From Persicitalea sp964500445 (GTDB lineage: Bacteria > Bacteroidota > Bacteroidia > Cytophagales > Spirosomataceae): a stretch of DNA of 64,000 nucleotides. The DNA lies in contig CAZCOG010000011.1 in NCBI GenBank assembly GCA_964500445.1, positions 76,624-140,623 on the forward strand, read 5' to 3'. Of the stretch, positions 9,793-17,402 are shown piece by piece. The position numbers and the translations under genes were made by a program. Below the pieces are notes generated by a model. The model was given only the letters and a program-made list of their open reading frames with translations. It searched no databases and had not been told where the DNA came from. Positions within the stretch are counted from its first letter, which is position 1. Each line of letters begins with the position of its first letter.

Positions 9793-10200
9793 ATGAAGGA
9801 CGCTAAAATCGCCTACCTGCTCATTCGTCTGACGATGGGACTCAATTTTTTTATGCACGGTGCAGTGCGGATATTCGGTAACCTGGATAAATTCCGGGAT
9901 AAAGTCGTGACCGATTTTCAGGAAACCTGGCTGCCTCAGCCGATGGTGGAATTATTTGCGACGACGCTACCCTTTGTGGAGCTTACCATTGGCGCACTGC
10001 TTCTGGTAGGCTTGTTCACTCGTCAGGCTATCATCGCCGGAGCGGTCGCAATGATGGTACTTATTTTCGGCACTTCCCTGCGGCAGGACTGGGCCCTGGT
10101 AGGTTCGCAGATCGTTTATTCGCTATTTTTCTATTTCCTGATGCGCTACGCATCCGATAATATCTGGGCGCTGGATAGTCAAAGAAAAAGGGGAGCCTAA
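9793..10200 (+). CDS. DoxX family membrane protein
   Basis: A 135-residue protein with four predicted transmembrane helices and the DoxX hallmark near the N terminus (LLIRLTMGLNFFMHGAVRI) followed by FVELTIGALLLVGLFTRQA in the third helix. DoxX proteins are integral membrane proteins linked to thiosulfate/quinone oxidation in archaea and to redox stress complexes in actinobacteria; the role in Bacteroidota is open. It is a monocistronic unit convergent with recN, and its start ATG is preceded by no purine-rich site, which is normal for this phylum. Confidence 0.88.
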   Translation: MKDAKIAYLLIRLTMGLNFFMHGAVRIFGNLDKFRDKVVTDFQETWLPQPMVELFATTLPFVELTIGALLLVGLFTRQAIIAGAVAMMVLIFGTSLRQDWALVGSQIVYSLFFYFLMRYASDNIWALDSQRKRGA

Positions 10201-10248
10201 GTGGCTTCCCCTCAATGAAACAGATTCCTAAAATCCCTTTGCCAGATT

Positions 10249-11943
10249 TTAAAATAGCTTCGTCTGCGTTTTTTCGTTCATCTGTGCCGTGGTATGGGTT
10301 AATATCTCCCGGGCGTTGTTCACCACGGTTTCCGAAGGTTTGCTTCCACCGATCATCTGCGCAATCTCCCCTACCCTTTCTTCAAAACCCAGCTTACGAA
10401 TACGGCTGACCGTTTTGGCCGATGAGTGATCTTTATAAACAAAGTAATGCGCCGAACCCTGCGCCGCGATCTGGTGCAGGTGGGTGATGGCAATGATCTG
10501 GTGATTTTTTGCCATTTGCCGCATCATATTTCCCATTTTGATAGCGATTTCGCCCGATACACCCGTATCGATTTCGTCGAATACGATGGTCGGTAATCGG
10601 CGCTTGTCTGCCAGGATGTACTTGATAACCATCATCAGACGGGAGAATTCACCGCCCGACGCCACATTCCGCAGTTCTTGGGGTTTGATACCTTTGTTGG
10701 CGCTGAACAGGAACGAAATAAAGTCGATTCCATCGCTGGTGGGAGGTACTTCGGTCATTTCGAGCGTCAGCGAGGCATTGGGCATTCCGAGTTCGATCAG
10801 ACCTTCACAGATGTTTTTCTCGATACTCTTGAGGACGGCCTTGCGGGCGGCAGAAAGCTTGGTGGCGCTCTGCATCATGCGTTCCCGGGTACGTTCGGTT
10901 TTTGCCAGAGCTTTTTCCAGATCGTCGTCCATGTTAAGTACCTGACTCACTTTTCCTTCCAGATCAGCTTGCAGGGCAAGGAGTTCGGCCACATCGCGGG
11001 CTGAATGTTTTTTCAGGAGTTGATAAATTAAATCCAGCCGTTCGCGGACCAGGGTACTTCGGTCGTCGTCTACCTCGACCATGCTACCCGCATTGCCGAC
11101 TTCATCGGCAAGGTCCCGCAATTCGATCAGCGCACTTTGGGCGCGGTCGCGCAGGGGAGCATACAAATTAACCAGGCGACTTACCTGGGTGAGCGTCCCT
11201 ACCGCGCCCTTTAGCAAATCCAGGATCGATTGTTCGGGATTGTCGAGGTAGTCGTAGGCTAGTTGCAGTTTTTCCTTGATTTCAACGGCATTTTCCAGAA
11301 TGGTCAGCTCGTTCTCCAAAGCTTCCTGCTCATCAGCCTGTAATCCGGCCTCGACCAGTTCCTGGTACAAAAAATTATTGTAGTCAAACTCTTTCCGCAG
11401 CCGATCCGCCGACTTTTTCATTGCTTCGTATTCTTCGCGGGTGTCACGGTACAGGCGAAAATCCTTGCGGTACTTTTTGAGGTACTTGTCAGTTTGGGCG
11501 TACACATCCACTACCTGCAGCTGGAATTCGTTATTTCCCAACATAATGGAATCGTGCTGGGAATGAATATCCATCAGTTCATTCGTAACGCGCCGAAGCG
11601 TGTCGAGGTTAACGGGCGTATCGTTGACGAAAGCCCGCGATTTTCCGGTCGGGCTGATCTCGCGGCGTACGATGCAGTGCTGGCCAAAATCGAGTTCTTC
11701 TTCCTCAAAAACATGTTCCAAGGCATAGCCTGATACATCGTAAGTACCTTCGATGATGCACTTTTTGGCGGGATCGTAGAGCGACTTGCTGTCGGCACGG
11801 TTGCCCAGCAGCAGGCCGATGGCCCCAAGCATGATGGACTTCCCCGCGCCGGTTTCACCCGTAATAATATTTAGCTGATTGTCAGGCGCTAATTCGAGAT
11901 GCTCGATTAGCGCGTAATTTTTTATAAGAAGATTGACGAGCAT
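10249..11943 (-). CDS. recN: DNA repair protein RecN
   Basis: SMC-like ATPase that acts early in double-strand-break repair, holding broken ends. The 564-residue length fits the family. The N-terminal ATPase half has the Walker A sequence GETGAGKSIMLGAIG, a central coiled-coil portion spans roughly 150-390, and the C-terminal half has a signature stretch ASGGEFSRLMM and the Walker B motif IVFDEIDTGVSGE. The start ATG at 11943 begins MLVNLLIKNYALIE, the usual RecN opening. It is preceded by a small codirectional gene 60 bases upstream and is convergent with doxX. Confidence 0.97.
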   Translation of the reverse strand: MLVNLLIKNYALIEHLELAPDNQLNIITGETGAGKSIMLGAIGLLLGNRADSKSLYDPAKKCIIEGTYDVSGYALEHVFEEEELDFGQHCIVRREISPTGKSRAFVNDTPVNLDTLRRVTNELMDIHSQHDSIMLGNNEFQLQVVDVYAQTDKYLKKYRKDFRLYRDTREEYEAMKKSADRLRKEFDYNNFLYQELVEAGLQADEQEALENELTILENAVEIKEKLQLAYDYLDNPEQSILDLLKGAVGTLTQVSRLVNLYAPLRDRAQSALIELRDLADEVGNAGSMVEVDDDRSTLVRERLDLIYQLLKKHSARDVAELLALQADLEGKVSQVLNMDDDLEKALAKTERTRERMMQSATKLSAARKAVLKSIEKNICEGLIELGMPNASLTLEMTEVPPTSDGIDFISFLFSANKGIKPQELRNVASGGEFSRLMMVIKYILADKRRLPTIVFDEIDTGVSGEIAIKMGNMMRQMAKNHQIIAITHLHQIAAQGSAHYFVYKDHSSAKTVSRIRKLGFEERVGEIAQMIGGSKPSETVVNNAREILTHTTAQMNEKTQTKLF

Positions 11944-12003
11944 AAAATGGTACTTTCTGAAATTGGGCAGGAATGAACCAACGCAATATTAGGGCCAGAA
12001 GAT

Positions 12004-12252
12004 TCACAAAGATTCGTCTATTTTTGGAAAGATTTCAGATTTCCGGTCGAAGATGATTTCAGCAACATCGGCCAACTGAACCCGATGCGGATGAGCCCGC
12101 AGGTCGCGGAGGATAAGAGAATCCATTTCCAGCTTTTCCAAACAGCCAAAAAGTGTTCGGCCATCCCGCTGGACGACGTTGATGTTGGCTGCCAAAAGCG
12201 GGGTCAGCAAATTCTGGAAGGGCGGAAACAGACGGAGAAGGCGTTTACTCAT
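12004..12252 (-). CDS. Small conserved-looking protein upstream of recN
   Basis: An 82-residue protein that I do not assign to a named family. It opens MSKRLLRLFPPFQ and contains NINVVQRDGRTLFGCLEKLEMDS, followed by a helical tail with LADVAEIIFDR. The alternation of short strands with a G-x-L-x-x-L pattern suggests a small beta-barrel such as an LSm-like fold, but this is a guess from pattern only. It is codirectional with recN and 60 bases upstream of it. It overlaps no other likely gene, and its frame shows normal codon use, so I take it as real. Confidence 0.55.
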   Translation of the reverse strand: MSKRLLRLFPPFQNLLTPLLAANINVVQRDGRTLFGCLEKLEMDSLILRDLRAHPHRVQLADVAEIIFDRKSEIFPKIDESL

Positions 12253-12269
12253 AGCCGTGGCAATTTCCC

Positions 12270-12277
12270 TATATTTG
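12270..12277 (+). promoter_or_regulatory. Candidate Bacteroidetes minus-7 element for the sugar dehydrogenase gene
   Basis: TATATTTG matches the TAnnTTTG minus-7 consensus of Bacteroidota. It lies 38 bases before the ATG at 12315, a sensible leader length. No clean TTTG minus-33 element is seen at 19-21 bases upstream, so the call rests on one half only. Confidence 0.4.
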
Positions 12278-12314
12278 TTGAAATTTCACCCTTGATTAAA
12301 ATAATTTTCCTCCG

Positions 12315-13490
12315 ATGCACTTCAAAACATCTTTTACTTTTTCCCGGAAGTACTTATCTGCCGTGGTTCTCAGCCTGGCTACGCTGGCTGCTATTGGTTT
12401 AACAGGGCCAGGTTCGGCAGTAGTTCCGAAGAATTCCGGCCAGCCTCTGGCTCTCAAAACAGATACCGTGGTTACGGGTTTGAAAACGCCCTGGGCAGTA
12501 GCTATTCTGCCCGATGGGGACATGCTCGTCACGGAACGCGGAGGTACTTTGCGGCTGGTGCACGATGGCAAACTCGACCCAAAACCCATTGGCGATGTGC
12601 CCGAGGTATTGGCGAAAGGACAAGGCGGCTTGCTGGATGTGGTGCTGCACCCTGACTACGCCAAAAACGGTTGGATCTATTTAACTTACTCTTCACCCGC
12701 AGCGCCCGGCGAAGCGGGCGACGCCGACGGGGCCAACACCGCCCTGATGCGGGCCAAGCTAAAAAACCACAAACTGATTGATAAAAAGGTACTTTTTAAA
12801 GCCACGCCTAATGTTAAATCCAACCCTCATTTCGGCGGACGCATCGTATTCGACAGGGATGGCTATCTGTACCTGAGTCTGGGTGAACGCGGTCAGAAAG
12901 AAAAAGCCCAGGACCCTATGAACCACCAGGGTACAGTGGTGAGGCTGTTCGACGATGGTCGCGTGCCGAAAGACAATCCTTTCGTAGGCAATGATAAAGG
13001 TTTGAAAGAAATTTATTCCTACGGCCACCGCAACCCGCAGGGCCTGGCGCTCGATCCTGCATCAGGTAAAATCTGGGAACACGAACATGGCCCGCAGGGT
13101 GGCGACGAAGTGAACATCGTGAAAAAAGGTGCCAACTACGGGTGGCCCGCCATCACCTTTGGCATCGACTACGATAACAGCATTATTTCGGAAGACACCG
13201 CCCGTGCGGGCATGGAGCAGCCCGTCATTTACTGGCGTCCGTCCATCGCTCCCTGTGGCATGACCTTCGTCACCAGCCCTAAATTTCCCGACTGGAAAGG
13301 CGACCTACTGGTAGGTTCATTAAAATTCAACTACGTCATGCACTGCACGGTCAAAGGCGACCAAATCACCAGGCAGGAAAAAATCCTCGAAGGTATTGGC
13401 CGGGTCCGTACCATTCGTGAGGGGGCCGACGGCAATATCTACGTAGTAGCCGAAAACTCGGGAAGCGTATTTCGGGTGAGTCCGATGTAG
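12315..13490 (+). CDS. PQQ-dependent aldose/glucose sugar dehydrogenase (soluble, beta-propeller)
   Basis: A 391-residue exported protein of the soluble glucose dehydrogenase (GDH-B / YliI, Asd) family, which oxidises aldose sugars to lactones using PQQ and calcium. A signal peptide covers about residues 1-35. The mature protein opens with the family hallmark LKTPWAVAILPDGDMLVTERGG. Further family motifs are GQGGLLDVVLHPDY, HFGGRIVFDRDGYLYLSLGERG, YSYGHRNPQGLALDP and WEHEHGPQGGDEVN, the last containing the catalytic-histidine region. The product gluconolactone would feed the nearby gluconokinase and 6-phosphogluconate dehydrogenase. No PQQ synthesis genes are in the window, so the cofactor may be imported. 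Confidence 0.9.
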   Translation: MHFKTSFTFSRKYLSAVVLSLATLAAIGLTGPGSAVVPKNSGQPLALKTDTVVTGLKTPWAVAILPDGDMLVTERGGTLRLVHDGKLDPKPIGDVPEVLAKGQGGLLDVVLHPDYAKNGWIYLTYSSPAAPGEAGDADGANTALMRAKLKNHKLIDKKVLFKATPNVKSNPHFGGRIVFDRDGYLYLSLGERGQKEKAQDPMNHQGTVVRLFDDGRVPKDNPFVGNDKGLKEIYSYGHRNPQGLALDPASGKIWEHEHGPQGGDEVNIVKKGANYGWPAITFGIDYDNSIISEDTARAGMEQPVIYWRPSIAPCGMTFVTSPKFPDWKGDLLVGSLKFNYVMHCTVKGDQITRQEKILEGIGRVRTIREGADGNIYVVAENSGSVFRVSPM

Positions 13491-13513
13491 ATTTTCATAT
13501 TAGACCATGCAGA

Positions 13514-13541
13514 ACCCCTCTCCTGGTAGCCGGAGAGGGGT
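13514..13541. terminator. Hairpin between convergent genes
   Basis: A perfect 10-bp stem (ACCCCTCTCC / GGAGAGGGGT) with an 8-base loop lies 23 bases after the sugar dehydrogenase stop and 28 bases before the gluconokinase stop. Neither side has a U tract, so it may be a barrier or RNA-end structure rather than a classical intrinsic terminator. Confidence 0.45.
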
Positions 13542-13568
13542 AGTGGTGTGATGGAAAGGTGAACTAAA

Positions 13569-15038
13569 CTACGCCTTTTCCTGCCTGGCCCGCTCATCAA
13601 ATATTTTCGCCCATTCTTCATAGTCTTCGTACAGTTTCTCGTATGCTTTGTGGCTGGCGGCGTTAGGTTTAAAAATATGTCCGATCGGGGTAAACTGCTT
13701 GGCATCTGCATAGTTATCAATCAGGTTCAGCGCTTTTAGCCCCATCAACGCAGCACCCACTGCACCCGTTTCGACCGTATCGTTAAGATTAACTGTGATC
13801 CCGAACACATCGGCCAGCATCTGTACCCAGGTTTTGCTTTTTGCAAAGCCGCCGTTGGCATAAATAGCCTTAATGTTTTGGTTTTCCAGCAGGACTTTTC
13901 CGATGCTATACAGGTTAAGGAGCGTTCCTTCCATTACGGCTCTCACAAAGTGCATGGGCGTATGGTAGATATTCAGCCCAACGAACCCGCCACGCACGGC
14001 TGAATTCCACAGCGGGGCACGTTCGCCCAGTAGATAGGGAAGACAAAGCAGGCCATCCGAACCGAGGGGAATGTCGGCCGCTTTTTTGAATAGCGCGTCA
14101 TAAGAAACCTCGTCGAAAAAGTGGTCTTTCAGCCATTCGAACACTACTGCGCCATTGTTGGAAGCCCCGCCGATCACATAAGTTTCCTTATCCAGTATGT
14201 AACAAAATGTACGCATCTGTTCGTCGGCAAACAGTTCTGGCGAGGAAATACGCACCGCACCGCTGGTGCCGATGGTAACGGCCATTGTCTCGGGCACAAT
14301 AGCCCCGCTACCCAGGTTGGCCAGACAGCCATCGCTGGCACCCATTGTCAGCGGTGTGCCTTCGGGTAGTCCCAGGACGTTATCACTGGGTAGATTTATT
14401 TGGTGGTAAGGCGACACGGGTTCCGAAAAACGGTCAGCAGTGAGGCCCAGGTACTTTAAGGTGTACTCATCCCAGGCAAACTTCTCAATATTAAAAAGCC
14501 CCGTGGCCGAAGCGATGGAATAATCAATCAGGTACTTTCCGGTGAGCTTAAAAAACACGTACTCTTTAATTCCGACGAAGCGGGCGGCTTTTTTAAACAA
14601 TTTCGGTTCGTTTTCGCGCAGCCAGAGTAGTTTGCACAGCGGCGACATCGCGTGGATCGGGGTACCATTGGTTTTGTACATTTTACGCCCCTCCCGGGTT
14701 TCGCGTAAAATATCGGCGAGTTCAGCGCTGCGGTTGTCGGCCCAGATGATCGAGTGCGTCAGCGGCTTGCCGTCAGCATCCAGCGCAATCACGCTGTGCA
14801 TGGCCGCGCTAAACGACAAGCCAAGTACTTCTCCTTCGGCGCGGCATTTCTTGACTACTGACTGAATGCAGTACTCCACCGCCCGCATGATAGTCTCGGG
14901 ATCCTGCTCGCTCCACCCCGGTTGGGGATGAATCATAGGGTATTCCTCGCTATAGTCGGCCAGAATTTCGCCTTTTAGGTTGAAAGCCACCGCCTTAATG
15001 TTCGTTGTGCCGAGGTCAGCACCAATGATATATGCCAT
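13569..15038 (-). CDS. gntK: FGGY-family gluconokinase
   Basis: A carbohydrate kinase of the FGGY superfamily, 489 residues from the start I prefer. The frame extends upstream, but the ATG at 15038 gives MAYIIGADLGTTNIKAVAF, the exact FGGY phosphate-1 motif, whereas the extension is leader repeat sequence. The signature NNGAVVFEWLKDHFF and GGFAKSKTWVQMLADVFG support ATP-dependent sugar kinase activity. Gluconate is the likely substrate because the divergent neighbour is 6-phosphogluconate dehydrogenase, which uses the product directly. Xylulose or another sugar acid cannot be excluded from sequence alone. Both genes have short tandem repeats in their leaders. Confidence 0.85.
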   Translation of the reverse strand: MAYIIGADLGTTNIKAVAFNLKGEILADYSEEYPMIHPQPGWSEQDPETIMRAVEYCIQSVVKKCRAEGEVLGLSFSAAMHSVIALDADGKPLTHSIIWADNRSAELADILRETREGRKMYKTNGTPIHAMSPLCKLLWLRENEPKLFKKAARFVGIKEYVFFKLTGKYLIDYSIASATGLFNIEKFAWDEYTLKYLGLTADRFSEPVSPYHQINLPSDNVLGLPEGTPLTMGASDGCLANLGSGAIVPETMAVTIGTSGAVRISSPELFADEQMRTFCYILDKETYVIGGASNNGAVVFEWLKDHFFDEVSYDALFKKAADIPLGSDGLLCLPYLLGERAPLWNSAVRGGFVGLNIYHTPMHFVRAVMEGTLLNLYSIGKVLLENQNIKAIYANGGFAKSKTWVQMLADVFGITVNLNDTVETGAVGAALMGLKALNLIDNYADAKQFTPIGHIFKPNAASHKAYEKLYEDYEEWAKIFDERARQEKA

Positions 15039-15040
15039 TT

Positions 15041-15066
15041 TGAATGATAAATAATGAATGATAAAT
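15041..15066 (-). repeat. Tandem 12-bp repeat in the gluconokinase leader
   Basis: TGAATGATAAAT occurs at 15041-15052 and again at 15055-15066 on the plus strand, so the gluconokinase leader reads twice ATTTATCATTCA and abuts the ATG at 15038. The core ATCATTCA is shared with the repeat in the divergent gnd leader. Confidence 0.7.
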
Positions 15067-15199
15067 GAGGAACGGCTTGCGCCCAACGGTCTTCATTAGC
15101 GGAACTATTCTTGTAAGGATAAGAAAACTTCCCTACATTCCCGAAAAATACGGTGCCGTTACAATCGGAGCGGTAACAATCAAACAGTGATGGATACCA

Positions 15200-15227
15200 A
15201 TCATTCATCACTCATCATTCATCACTC
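15200..15227 (+). repeat. Tandem 14-bp repeat in the gnd leader
   Basis: ATCATTCATCACTC is present twice head to tail (15200-15213 and 15214-15227), 13 bases before the gnd ATG. Read as codons it would give a spurious N-terminal extension (HSSLIIHHS), which is why the downstream ATG is chosen as the start. Confidence 0.75.
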
Positions 15228-15240
15228 ATTACTAAAAAAT

Positions 15241-16140
15241 ATGCAAATTGGAATGATAGGCCTCGGTAAAATGGGGTTCAACCTTGCCCAAAACCTCAAA
15301 GATCACGGCCACGAGGTCATTGGCCACGACGTCAATAAGACGGTAGTGGATGAATTCGTCAAGATGGAGGGGATTTTTGGTGCTTACTCGCTGGAAGAAC
15401 TCACGGAGCGGTTGACCGGACGACGTGTGATCTGGATGATGGTTCCGGCTGGAACCATCACGCAAAGCGTCCTGGATCAGCTCGTTCCTTTGCTGAAAAC
15501 GGACGATATCGTCATCGATGGCGGTAATTCCAAGTACATTGACTCCCTTCTCCGCTACCAAAATCTGAAAGAGAAAGGGATTGGTTTTCTGGATTGCGGC
15601 ACCAGTGGCGGCATGGAAGGTGCCCGGCACGGGGCCTGTACGATGATCGGCGGCGAAGACGAAGTGTTTGCCCACTGCGAGCAGATTTTCAAGGACATTT
15701 CGGTGGATAAAGGGTACTTGCACACGGGCGCGCCCGGCAGCGGTCATTTTGTCAAAATGGTACATAATGGCATCGAGTACGGCATGATGCAATCGATCGC
15801 CGAGGGCTTTGAAGTACTTAATAAGTCTACTTTCGACTTGGACTACGAACAGGTTGCCCGCGTATGGGACCATGGCTCAGTGATCCGTAGCTGGTTGATG
15901 GAACTAACTCAACGTGCCTTTTCCAAAGATGCTAATCTGGACGAAATCAGGGGCAAAATGTTCTCATCCGGCGAAGGCAAATGGACATTGGAAACCGCCC
16001 TCGACCTGGGGGTACCTACGCCCGTAATCGCCCTGTCGCTGATGATGCGCTACCGCTCTATGGAAGATGACACTTTCTCGGGTAAGGTAGTTGCCGCCCT
16101 ACGCAATGAGTTTGGTGGCCACGCAGTAGTAAAAAGCTGA
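15241..16140 (+). CDS. gnd: 6-phosphogluconate dehydrogenase (short, decarboxylating type)
   Basis: Oxidative decarboxylation of 6-phosphogluconate to ribulose 5-phosphate. From the ATG at 15241 the protein has 299 residues and begins MQIGMIGLGKMGFNLAQNL, an NAD(P)-binding Rossmann motif; the upstream extension is repeat sequence. The substrate site motif DCGTSGGMEGARHGACTMIG and the catalytic-lysine/asparagine region GHFVKMVHNGIEYGMMQ are intact. The short length places it with the GndA/YqeC-like, often NAD-linked group instead of the 470-residue enzyme. It is divergent from gluconokinase, forming a two-step gluconate shunt into the pentose phosphate pathway. Confidence 0.93.
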   Translation: MQIGMIGLGKMGFNLAQNLKDHGHEVIGHDVNKTVVDEFVKMEGIFGAYSLEELTERLTGRRVIWMMVPAGTITQSVLDQLVPLLKTDDIVIDGGNSKYIDSLLRYQNLKEKGIGFLDCGTSGGMEGARHGACTMIGGEDEVFAHCEQIFKDISVDKGYLHTGAPGSGHFVKMVHNGIEYGMMQSIAEGFEVLNKSTFDLDYEQVARVWDHGSVIRSWLMELTQRAFSKDANLDEIRGKMFSSGEGKWTLETALDLGVPTPVIALSLMMRYRSMEDDTFSGKVVAALRNEFGGHAVVKS

Positions 16141-16146
16141 CAACTA

Positions 16147-16178
16147 TTTCCGGCAAATCGGAGAAATTAGTAATTTCG
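16147..16178 (+). promoter_or_regulatory. Possible promoter of the small membrane protein gene
   Basis: TTTC at 16147-16150 and TAATTTCG at 16171-16178, 20 bases apart, are each one base off the Bacteroidetes TTTG / TAnnTTTG consensus. They lie 75 bases before the ATG at 16253. Confidence 0.3.
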
Positions 16179-16252
16179 CCCCTGTAACTAAGGTTTGGGA
16201 ACAGCTAATCCCACGAAAAGTAAATTTAATAGCTACTAACTTAACGCCTGAA

Positions 16253-16483
16253 ATGGAAGAAACGCCAATTACCCACACGACGACTCATATCGAGCACGTT
16301 TCGCATACCCACTCCGAATCCAACGAACTTTCGACGGGTTTCTTCGTCGCTTCTTTCCTTATTTTAATACTTATTTTGGGGATTTTTGGCGATATGCTGG
16401 TCTTTATACTCGGTCTTTTAGGCGCAACAGCCATCTACGCCGGTTACTTTACCGAGAAAGCTGCCAACGAGGAACATCACTAA
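16253..16483 (+). CDS. Small single-span or hairpin membrane protein
   Basis: A 76-residue protein without a named family that I can recognise. The first 30 residues are hydrophilic and rich in histidine, threonine and glutamate, then a stretch of about 40 hydrophobic residues (FFVASFLILILILGIFGD onward) would cross the membrane once or twice, and the tail is charged and ends in two histidines. The histidine-rich ends could bind metal, but nothing proves it. The gene is followed by a strong intrinsic terminator, which supports it being a real transcription unit. Confidence 0.6.
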   Translation: MEETPITHTTTHIEHVSHTHSESNELSTGFFVASFLILILILGIFGDMLVFILGLLGATAIYAGYFTEKAANEEHH

Positions 16484-16500
16484 TTCGCGTTACAATTTTG

Positions 16501-16555
16501 TAACCCCCTGGTTGGGAAGATCGTCCGATCTTCCCAACCAGGGGGTTATTTTTTT
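16501..16555 (+). terminator. Strong intrinsic terminator, near-perfect long palindrome
   Basis: A perfect stem of about 24 bp with a 2-base formal centre (16501-16548) is followed by seven Ts at 16549-16555. It starts 18 bases after the small membrane protein stop. The stem is unusually long for an intrinsic terminator. Confidence 0.9.
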
Positions 16556-16560
16556 CCGAA

Positions 16561-16609
16561 ACGCCCATTATTCAAGGGAGTTAAAAAAATTACCTTGAAT
16601 AATGGGCGT
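16561..16609 (-). terminator. Second long hairpin, 3' of the SGNH hydrolase gene
   Basis: A perfect 17-bp stem (16561-16577 with 16593-16609) encloses a 15-base loop. On the minus strand it starts 4 bases after the SGNH hydrolase stop, and the T-run lies inside the loop, not after the stem. It is likely an RNA 3'-end structure; its terminator efficiency is unclear. Confidence 0.6.
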
Positions 16610-16612
16610 AAA

Positions 16613-17290
16613 CTATTTTTTCAAAAGCCCTGCCATCATTTCCTCCGCCACAAACTTATCTCCCGCCTCGGTGAGGTGGACACGGTCGCGGGTCAGGATG
16701 CCTTTTTCTGCATTTTCTTTGTTATTTTTTTCAAGGTAATTCTGAAAATCCTTTCGCAAATCGACCAGTGTGAGGTTGTGCTTGCTGGCCAGATCACGTA
16801 TAGCATTGGCGTAGCGGTTCAGGTCGCCATCTTGTTCATTGGAGTAGTCGTTGCGCTCACCAATAACCGAGGGCGTGCAGAGTATAGGTCGGATGTTATT
16901 GTCCTGCAATTTTTTGATGATGGCTTCATAGAATTTTATGAACTTATCGTAATCAGTACCTGTACCATGGGTCGCTTTGTGCCATACATCATTGATACCC
17001 ACATAGATAAAAACGATGTCAGGCTTTTTAGCCAGCACATCGTCATCCATCCGTAAGTACAGGTCATAGACTTTGTTGCCACCAATGCCTGCTCCCATTA
17101 GTTCGTATTGATCCCCCAAACCTTTATCTTTCAACATCGTGCGGAGCTGTGTTATATAGCCTGTTTCGCTTACTCCAGCTTGCGTTATAGAATCGCCGAA
17201 GAACACTACGCGCAGGGGTTCATCGGCCCGCATAGCCAGGAGAGGGAATAACAAAATGAGAAAAAGAAGGCAGGAATTTAGTGATTTCAT
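16613..17290 (-). CDS. Secreted SGNH/GDSL hydrolase
   Basis: A 225-residue esterase-type hydrolase. The frame is open further upstream, but the ATG at 17290 gives a normal signal peptide (MKSLNSCLLFLILLFPLLAM), so I use it. All four SGNH blocks are visible: FFGDSITQAG with the nucleophilic serine, GIGGNKVYDL, YVGINDVWH with the asparagine, and DRVHLTEAG with the Asp-x-x-His pair. Family members remove acetyl or acyl groups from carbohydrates or lipids. Substrate is not evident. It is divergent from the PAS histidine kinase, with 112 bases between the start codons. Confidence 0.88.
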   Translation of the reverse strand: MKSLNSCLLFLILLFPLLAMRADEPLRVVFFGDSITQAGVSETGYITQLRTMLKDKGLGDQYELMGAGIGGNKVYDLYLRMDDDVLAKKPDIVFIYVGINDVWHKATHGTGTDYDKFIKFYEAIIKKLQDNNIRPILCTPSVIGERNDYSNEQDGDLNRYANAIRDLASKHNLTLVDLRKDFQNYLEKNNKENAEKGILTRDRVHLTEAGDKFVAEEMMAGLLKK

Positions 17291-17402
17291 ATAAATACCA
17301 ATGTTTAGGTGAAATTTGTAGAAAAAAAGGAATTGGTAAAACGAATGTACTAATTTTAACCCATCGTCGCAATCCTTTATTATCCCTACTATTTGGACCA
17401 CC

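Noticed and set aside
15187..15240. N-terminal extension of gnd containing SSLIIHHSLL
   Set aside because: It is the translation of the tandem leader repeat; the Rossmann motif starts at the ATG 15241.
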